10,742 bases of DNA from NCBI GenBank assembly GCA_028869035.1, contig JAGWTL010000073.1, positions 1-10,742 on the forward strand, given 5' to 3'. The notes under the pieces are model-generated. The model ran no database searches, was not told the origin of the DNA, and worked only from the letters and a program-made list of their open reading frames with translations. Source of the stretch: Burkholderiales bacterium (lineage in GTDB: Bacteria > Pseudomonadota > Gammaproteobacteria > Burkholderiales > Burkholderiaceae_C). Below, one piece after another: positions 6,296 through 10,742 of the stretch (within the stretch, counting starts at the first letter, position 1; each line of letters begins with the position of its first letter). The translations under genes were made by a program, and so were the position numbers.

Positions 6296-7372
6296 CTACG
6301 CCGCAAGCACGGCTGCGCCGTGCTTGTCAGCCTCGCTGGTGAAGGCGTCGGCGTAGAACTCATCCTCGGGCAGGCCGGCCTGCGTGTAGTCCTGCCGGGC
6401 CGAATCGACCACGATGGGCGCGCCGCAGGCATAGACCTGGCAGGCTGACAAGTCGGGCAGGTCCTGCAGCACCGCCCGGTGCACGAAACCGGTGCGACCG
6501 GCCCAGTGGTCTTCGGGCAAGGCATCGGACACCACGGGCACGTACTTCAGGTTGGGCATCTCGCGGCACTTCTGCTGCACCCATTCGTGCAGGTAGAGGT
6601 CAGCCGGACGGCGGCCGCCCCAGTACAGCGTGGCCGTGCGCCTGATCCCCTTGTGCTGCATCTGCTCGACCAGGGCCTTGAGCGGCGCGAAGCCCGTGCC
6701 CGAGGCCAGCAGCACCAGGGGCTTGTCGCTGTCCTCACGCAGGTAGAAGCTGCCGTAGGGGCCTTCGATGCGCAGGATTTCCTTCTCTTTCATGACGCCG
6801 AACACATGGTCGGTGAACTTGCCGCCCGGCATGTGGCGGATGTGCAGCTCCATCGTGGCCCCGACCGGCGGCGTGGCCGTGGGCTGGCCGGCACGGCTGT
6901 GCGGCGCATTGGCCATGGAGTAGCTGCGCCGCGCGCCGTCGCGCAGCAGGAACTCGACGTACTGGCCGGCGTGGAACTGGAAGTTGTCATTGGCCGGCAG
7001 TTGCAGCACCAGGCGCATCACGTCGGGCGAGAGCCGCTCCATCTGGTTCACGCGCACCGGCATCTTGCGGATGGGGAAGGCCCCGGCCTCGGTCACCTGG
7101 CGCGACGCCAGCACCACGTCGCTCAGCGGCAGGCCGCAGCAGGTCAGCACATAAGCGGCGGCTTCCTCGGCCTCGCTCAGGGCCTTGCTCTGGTGCGGGC
7201 CATGCACCACCTCGCCGGAAAGCTTCTTGCACTTGCAGGAACCGCAGGCGCCGTCCTTGCAGCCATAGGGCAGGCCGATGCCGGTGCGGATGCCGGCGGC
7301 CAGGATGGTTTCCCCCGGCAAAACCTCGAAGCTACGGCCGCTGGGCTGCACCGTGACCTGGTGGGAAGACAT
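6296..7372 (-). CDS. Ferredoxin-FAD-NAD(P)H oxidoreductase (AscD/RfbI-type, 'CDP-6-deoxy-glucoseen reductase'-like)
   Basis: Three-domain electron-transfer flavoprotein of 358 residues. Residues 1-95 form a plant-type [2Fe-2S] ferredoxin domain with ligands C38, C43, C46 (YGCKDGACGSC) and C78 (LTCCG). About 102-215 is the FAD domain with RRSYSMAN at 148-155, and about 218-358 the NAD(P) domain with LLASGTGFAPLKAL at 221-234 and YACGAP at 314-319. This architecture passes electrons from NAD(P)H through FAD to the iron-sulfur cluster and on to a partner enzyme. Databases often label such proteins as deoxysugar reductase AscD, but no sugar-nucleotide genes are nearby, so the true partner is unknown; oxygenase reductases share the layout. 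The gene is transcribed away from the SDR gene. AAGGA (7383-7387, complement) may serve as ribosome site, overlapping a -10-like GATAAC. Confidence 0.9.
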   Translation of the reverse strand: MSSHQVTVQPSGRSFEVLPGETILAAGIRTGIGLPYGCKDGACGSCKCKKLSGEVVHGPHQSKALSEAEEAAAYVLTCCGLPLSDVVLASRQVTEAGAFPIRKMPVRVNQMERLSPDVMRLVLQLPANDNFQFHAGQYVEFLLRDGARRSYSMANAPHSRAGQPTATPPVGATMELHIRHMPGGKFTDHVFGVMKEKEILRIEGPYGSFYLREDSDKPLVLLASGTGFAPLKALVEQMQHKGIRRTATLYWGGRRPADLYLHEWVQQKCREMPNLKYVPVVSDALPEDHWAGRTGFVHRAVLQDLPDLSACQVYACGAPIVVDSARQDYTQAGLPEDEFYADAFTSEADKHGAAVLAA

Positions 7373-7378
7373 CTTTTC

Positions 7379-7406
7379 GTTATCCTTGAACAGTTTTTCA
7401 ACGCAA
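7379..7406 (-). promoter_or_regulatory. Candidate sigma-70 promoter of the reductase gene, -10 abutting the start codon
   Basis: On the complement, TTGCGT (7401-7406) is followed after 16 bp by GATAAC (7379-7384), which lies exactly six bases before the ATG. A start of transcription seven bases after the -10 would fall on the ATG itself. The same GATAAY-N6-ATG layout occurs before the mshC-like gene. The overlapping AAGGA could instead be a ribosome site. Confidence 0.35.
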
Positions 7407-7423
7407 AGACAGGAATTTTGCCA

Positions 7424-8335
7424 GTGTTAACAAGCCCTTTGGGCGCGCTGCCCATGCGTTTCCGGCGCCAGCGTGTGCTGATCGTCGGCTGCGGCGACGT
7501 GGGCCTGCGCGCCGCCGCCGCCCTGCCCGCCCGTGTGCGGGTGCTGGCGCTCACCTCCACGCCCACCCGCCGGGGCGAGCTGCGGGCCTGCGGGATCACG
7601 CCGCTGCCCGGCAATCTGGACCAGGGGGCCACGCTGCGCCGCCTGGCCGGCCTGGCCACGCATGTCCTGCATCTTGCGCCCCCCCCGGCGCAAGGAAAGG
7701 ACGATTCACGCACCCGTGACCTGCTGTGCGCCCTGCGACGGCGCACGCCACCGGCCGCTCTGGTCTACGGCTCGACCAGCGGGGTCTACGGCGACTGCGG
7801 CGGCGAGTGGGTGGCGGAAACCCGCGCCCTGCAGGCTGGCACGGCACGCGCGCGGCGGCGCGTGGCGGCGGAACGACAGCTGCGCTTCTACGGCCGCAGC
7901 GCGGGGGTGCGCACCAGCATCCTGCGCATCCCCGGCATCTACGCCCCGGATCGCCTTGGCGGCACGCCGCGCGAGCGGCTGCTCAAGGGCACGCCGGTGC
8001 TGCGCGCCGAGGACGACGTCTACACCAATCACATCCACGCCGACGACCTGGCCCGCGCCTGCCTGGCCGCCCTGTGGCGTGGTGCGCCGCAGCGGGTCTA
8101 CCACGCCAGCGACGACAGCGAGCTGAAAATGGGCGACTACTTCGACCTGGCCGCCGGTCTCTATGGCCTGCCCCGGCCCCCGCGCCTGCCCCGTCTGCAG
8201 GCCGCGCAGGAACTGCCCCCCACGCTGCTGAGTTTCATGAGCGAGTCGCGCCGGCTCGAAAACACGCGCCTGAAGCGTGAATTGCGTCTCAGATTGCGTT
8301 ACCCCACGGTGACGGCCGGCTTGCGGGCGATCTGA
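7424..8335 (+). CDS. Atypical SDR-family NAD(P)-binding protein (YeeZ-like)
   Basis: Nucleotide-sugar-epimerase-like protein of 303 residues from a GTG at 7424. The N-terminal Rossmann motif VLIVGCGDVG holds G22, G24 and G27 (GxGxxG). YGSTSGVYGD at 115-124 is the strand with the conserved serine/threonine patch, and HIHADDLARA at 203-212 matches the substrate-side helix of extended SDRs. The C-terminus ENTRLKRELRLRLRYPTV closes the fold as in E. coli YeeZ relatives. The usual catalytic Tyr-x-x-x-Lys is not visible where expected (around ARARRRVAAERQL), so it may not be a standard dehydrogenase. GTG 7424 is preferred because AGGAA (7411-7415) lies eight bases upstream; ATG 7454, with no good ribosome site, would give 293 residues. 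It diverges from the reductase gene (51-bp gap) and is followed 21 bp later by the pilin genes. Substrate unknown. Confidence 0.85.
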   Translation: MLTSPLGALPMRFRRQRVLIVGCGDVGLRAAAALPARVRVLALTSTPTRRGELRACGITPLPGNLDQGATLRRLAGLATHVLHLAPPPAQGKDDSRTRDLLCALRRRTPPAALVYGSTSGVYGDCGGEWVAETRALQAGTARARRRVAAERQLRFYGRSAGVRTSILRIPGIYAPDRLGGTPRERLLKGTPVLRAEDDVYTNHIHADDLARACLAALWRGAPQRVYHASDDSELKMGDYFDLAAGLYGLPRPPRLPRLQAAQELPPTLLSFMSESRRLENTRLKRELRLRLRYPTVTAGLRAI

Positions 8336-8350
8336 CATCGCCCGGATAAT
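8321..8350 (+). promoter_or_regulatory. Candidate sigma-70 promoter of the MSHA pilin genes, predicting a leaderless message
   Basis: TTGCGG (8321-8326), 18 bp, then GATAAT (8345-8350), a 5/6 match to the -10 consensus. The ATG of the mshC-like gene begins six bases after the hexamer, so transcription would start on or next to the A of the ATG. No convincing ribosome site precedes this ATG, which fits a leaderless transcript. The -35 lies inside the last codons of the SDR gene. Confidence 0.45.
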
Positions 8351-8356
8351 CCCTGT

Positions 8357-8908
8357 ATGTCCCCCCTGCGGCACTCCCTGGCGACGCGACGCGGCACGTC
8401 CGGCTTCACCCTGATCGAACTGGTCATGGTGTTGGTCCTGCTGGGCATCCTGGCGGTTTTCGTGCTGCCGCGCATCGAGCTGACGCGAGGCTTTGACGAG
8501 GTGGGCTACCGCGACGCCGTGCGCGCCACGCTCGAATTCGCACGCAAGAGCGCCGTGGCCGAGAGGCGCAATGTGCTGGTAACACTCACGGGAAACAACC
8601 TGAATCTGATCATCGCAAACGACGGCCCGGAGGGAGCTGATGCCTTGAACTTCGACATCGTCACCAATGCCGCCAAGGCGCTTCCCCTGCCCGTGCCGGA
8701 TCGGCACTGCAGCGCACCGATCCCCGTCAACCGGCTCTGTGCGCCGCCCAATCTCACGCTTGTCAGCACCACGGCGGACTTGGTTTTCTCTCCGCTGGGT
8801 CGACCCATCACCACACTCGGGGTGTCTTTGCCAGTGACAAGCTACACCGTTACCGGCGAGGCGCCCTGGACCATCACCGTCGAGGCGGAGACCGGCCATG
8901 TGCACTGA
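8357..8908 (+). CDS. mshC: MSHA-type minor prepilin, GspH/FimT-like (MshC)
   Basis: Type IV prepilin-like protein of 183 residues. A 16-residue positively charged leader ends in SG, and prepilin peptidase would cut before F17. The mature N-terminus FTLIELVMVLVLLGILAVFVLP is a textbook type III signal with glutamate at position +5 (E21). The following helix (RDAVRATLEFARKSAVAERRNV, 52-73) and beta-rich C-terminal domain are GspH/FimT-like. C118 and C128 probably form the C-terminal disulfide loop. MshC is chosen over GspH or FimT because the next genes match MshD, MshO and MshP in that order. It overlaps mshD by 11 bp. Function inferred: minor pilin at the pilus tip or in assembly priming. The family is sure; the exact symbol depends on context. 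Confidence 0.8.
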   Translation: MSPLRHSLATRRGTSGFTLIELVMVLVLLGILAVFVLPRIELTRGFDEVGYRDAVRATLEFARKSAVAERRNVLVTLTGNNLNLIIANDGPEGADALNFDIVTNAAKALPLPVPDRHCSAPIPVNRLCAPPNLTLVSTTADLVFSPLGRPITTLGVSLPVTSYTVTGEAPWTITVEAETGHVH

Positions 8909-9434
8909 TCCGCGCCACCACCCAGGCCGCGCGCGCCAGCGCGGCCTGACCTTCATCGAGCTGATCTTTTTCATCATCATCGTGACGGTGGGCCTGGCCG
9001 GCATCCTGCTGGTGCTGAACCAGACCAGCAGCCGTAGCGCTGACCCCATGGTGCGCAAGCAGATGCTGGCCATTGCCGAGAGCGTGCTCGAAGAAGTGCG
9101 CCTGCAAAGCCACGGCTGGTGTGACCCCGATGACGCCAACGCCGCCACTGCCACCAGCACGGCTGGCTGCGCCGGTGGCACCCCCGCCGAGACACGTGGC
9201 AGTACCACAGCCCCCTGGGACCAGGTGACGGACTACAACAATGCGACCATCACCAGCAGCCTGGCCGGTACGGGCTACACGGGCTACAGCGCCAACGTGC
9301 AAGTGCTGCAGGAAGCGCTGGGAGGCATCCCCGCCGGTGAAGCGCTACGCATACGCGTCGCCGTCACGCACGGCACCGAAACCGTCGTGCTGGAAGGCTA
9401 CCGCACACGCTACGCACCGAACGCCCTGCCATGA
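8898..9434 (+). CDS. mshD: MSHA-type minor prepilin MshD
   Basis: Prepilin-like protein of 178 residues. Leader of 16 residues ending RQRG, then mature LTFIELIFFIIIVTVGLAGILLVLN with glutamate at +5 (E21). The block DPMVRKQMLAIAESVLEEV (49-67) is the PilV/MshD helix, and WCDPDDANAATATSTAGC (74-91), with C75 and C91, together with WDQVTDYNNA (107-116) resembles the MshD-specific region I know from this family. The ATG at 8898 lies within the end of mshC (11-bp overlap) and has GGAG eight bases upstream (8886-8889). Its stop overlaps the mshO ATG as ATGA, so translation is likely coupled in both directions. Predicted minor pilin exported across the inner membrane. Confidence 0.85.
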   Translation: MCTDPRHHPGRARQRGLTFIELIFFIIIVTVGLAGILLVLNQTSSRSADPMVRKQMLAIAESVLEEVRLQSHGWCDPDDANAATATSTAGCAGGTPAETRGSTTAPWDQVTDYNNATITSSLAGTGYTGYSANVQVLQEALGGIPAGEALRIRVAVTHGTETVVLEGYRTRYAPNALP

Positions 9435-10324
9435 ATACCGGATGCCATCGCCCCGCGCAGCGCCAGGCCGGCTTCACGCTGGTCGAGGCGATCATCGTGA
9501 TCGTCATCACGGGCATCCTGGCCGCCGTGGTCGCCGTCTTCATCCGTGCGCCGGTGGAGGGCTACCTGGACTCGGTACGCCGCGCCGAGCTCACGGACAC
9601 GGCCGACGTGGCCCTGCGCCGCATCACGCGCGACGTGCGCCTGGCCCTGCCTAACAGCCTGCGCGTGACCACGACGGGCGGCATGAACTACATCGAGTTC
9701 ATCATGACCAGCGCGGGCGGACGCTACCGTGATCCGAGCGACGGCTCCACCGGCGGCAACTTCCTCAGCTTCACGAATACGGGCAGCACGACCTTCGACG
9801 TGCATGGTCCCATGCCGGCAATGAATCCGACCGTTGATTACATCGTGGTCTACAACCTCGGTCCCAACCACACACCGACAGACACGGCTGCCGATGCCTA
9901 TGCGCCGGCAGACCCTTGCACCAATTGCAACCGGGCGCGCATTTCCAGCTTCACCGGCAATACCGTGACGCTGGTAAGCAACCCTTTCCCCACGCAGGTT
10001 CCGCCCCTGCCCTCGCCCAGCGGGCGGTTTCAGGTCGTTCCCGGCGCCACCAAGGCTGTGACCTACAGCTGCCCGACGGCGGCGGCAGGTAACCTCACGC
10101 GCTACTGGAACTACGGCTTCAACACCGCGCAACCCACCGGCTTTGCCAGCGGCAGCCAGGCCCTTCTGGCCGCAGGCGGCGTCACCTGCGCCGTGGCCTA
10201 CGCCCCCAGCGTCGGCGGACGCAGCGGCCTGCTGGAGGTACAGCTCACCCTGACCTCGGGCAGCGGCGCAAATGCCGAAACCGTGACCCTGCAGCACCAG
10301 ATCCGCGTGGACAACTCGCCATGA
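9431..10324 (+). CDS. mshO: MSHA biogenesis prepilin-like protein MshO
   Basis: Prepilin-like protein of 297 residues, the largest minor pilin of the set. Leader ends at QAG (14), mature FTLVEAIIVIVITGILAAVVAVF with glutamate at +5 (E19). The segment VEGYLDSVRRAELTDTADVALRR at 42-64, followed by DVRLALPNSLRV (68-79), is highly characteristic of MshO. The C-terminal half carries C163 and C166 (CTNC), GRFQVVPGATKAVTYSC (198-214), C253, and ends with HQIRVDNSP, again MshO-like. No good ribosome site precedes the ATG at 9431; the ATGA overlap with mshD implies coupled translation. It overlaps mshP the same way at 10321-10324. Role inferred by analogy to GspJ/PilW: a large minor pilin of the tip complex. 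Confidence 0.88.
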   Translation: MNTGCHRPAQRQAGFTLVEAIIVIVITGILAAVVAVFIRAPVEGYLDSVRRAELTDTADVALRRITRDVRLALPNSLRVTTTGGMNYIEFIMTSAGGRYRDPSDGSTGGNFLSFTNTGSTTFDVHGPMPAMNPTVDYIVVYNLGPNHTPTDTAADAYAPADPCTNCNRARISSFTGNTVTLVSNPFPTQVPPLPSPSGRFQVVPGATKAVTYSCPTAAAGNLTRYWNYGFNTAQPTGFASGSQALLAAGGVTCAVAYAPSVGGRSGLLEVQLTLTSGSGANAETVTLQHQIRVDNSP

Positions 10325-10742
10325 AGCGCTCACCATTGCTCCGCCTGCAGCGTGGCTTCACCGCCATCACGGCCATCTTCATCCTGGTGGTGCTGACGGC
10401 GCTGGGCGCCTTTATCGTGAGTGTCTCCACCGGGCAGCAGATCGGCTCGGGTCTGGATGTGCAGGGTGTGCGCGTCTACGAAGCCGCACGCAGCGGCATC
10501 GAATGGGGCCTATACCAGCAACTACGCAACGGCAGCTGCGCCGCCAGCACCAGCTTCGTACCCGCCGCGTCCACACTCTCGGCCTATACCGTCACCGTGA
10601 ACTGCACCGCCACGGCCGGCACCAGCGGCGGCCCTGCCACCTACGAAGTGCGGTCCTGGGCCTGCAACCAGCCCAGCGCCGGCGTCTGCCCCAACACCAG
10701 CCCAGGCAGCCGCTACATCGAGCGCCGGCTGGACGTGACCTT
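10321..10742 (+). CDS. mshP: MSHA biogenesis protein MshP, N-terminal part (3' end outside window)
   Basis: The reading frame opens at ATG 10321, overlapping the mshO stop as ATGA, and is still open at the right edge after 140 codons. The start MKRSPLLRLQRG is a short basic leader. The hydrophobic helix FTAITAIFILVVLTALGAFIV follows, then VRVYEAARSGIEWGLYQQL (50-68), where AARSGIEWG is a clear MshP/PilX-like signature. Unlike its three neighbours it has threonine (T17), not glutamate, at mature position +5. MshP and GspK/PilX-type proteins generally lack this glutamate, so this is expected for a tip-capping subunit and not a defect. C73, C94, C115 and C123 may pair in disulfides. In known MSHA loci mshQ follows; that cannot be checked here. 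Confidence 0.85.
   Translation, partial: MKRSPLLRLQRGFTAITAIFILVVLTALGAFIVSVSTGQQIGSGLDVQGVRVYEAARSGIEWGLYQQLRNGSCAASTSFVPAASTLSAYTVTVNCTATAGTSGGPATYEVRSWACNQPSAGVCPNTSPGSRYIERRLDVT

Noticed and set aside
6479..7423. Long upstream extension of the SDR reading frame (to 618 residues)
   Set aside because: The extra residues are antisense to the ferredoxin reductase and resemble no protein; the GTG at 7424 with a ribosome site gives the normal family length.
7706..9208. 500-codon open frame on the - strand across the SDR, mshC and mshD genes
   Set aside because: It is antisense to well-recognised genes; its product is low-complexity, rich in Arg, Gly, Gln and His, with no family features, as expected from GC-rich codon bias.
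10321..10742. Missing Glu+5 in the MshP-like protein as a sign of gene decay
   Set aside because: MshP, PilX and GspK-type tip subunits normally lack this residue, and the rest of the frame is intact with the AARSGIEWG signature.

Overview
The window is GC-rich DNA densely packed with bacterial genes. Protein families, gene order and dispersed repeats all point to a betaproteobacterium of the order Burkholderiales, most likely family Comamonadaceae. This is inferred from family resemblance (RarA, LivHMGF, a Bug/TctC protein, the ferredoxin-reductase and SDR pair, MSHA pilus genes) and from intergenic palindromes that I recognise as typical of that group. No database search was possible.

Layout. 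1-543 is the 3' end of rarA (replication-associated recombination ATPase). 590-4614 is a four-gene high-affinity ABC importer of the branched-chain amino acid type, livH-livM-livG-livF, all on the + strand. Its intercistronic gaps are unusual. The livH/livM gap holds two different palindromic repeats, the livM/livG gap holds a tiny coupled reading frame, and the livG/livF gap holds a 144-bp nested palindromic element with perfect 24-bp ends. No periplasmic binding protein of the LivK type is present. 4618-5586 (- strand) is a Bug/TctC-type periplasmic solute-binding protein whose stop codon lies 3 bp from that of livF. 5718-6143 (+) is a small secreted, charged, repeat-containing protein of unknown function, closed by a strong intrinsic terminator. 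6296-7372 (-) is a ferredoxin/FAD/NAD(P)H oxidoreductase of the AscD/RfbI type. It is divergently transcribed from 7424-8335 (+), an atypical SDR (YeeZ-like) NAD(P)-binding protein.

From 8357 to the right edge runs a tightly overlapping set of prepilin-like genes matching mshC-mshD-mshO-mshP of the MSHA (mannose-sensitive haemagglutinin) type IV pilus. The last gene is cut by the window end. The genes overlap by 4-11 bp, so they are probably translationally coupled, and their products would form or prime the tip of an MSHA-type pilus.

Nothing here is clearly a novel multi-gene system. The points most worth a second look are the structured repeats inside the liv operon, a sigma-54-like site directly before livH, a GATAAY hexamer exactly six bases before two start codons (possible leaderless transcripts), the uncharacterised secreted repeat protein, and a reductase whose usual database name is probably misleading. 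There is no gene-free stretch above 300 bases; the longest gap is 261 bp (1511-1771).
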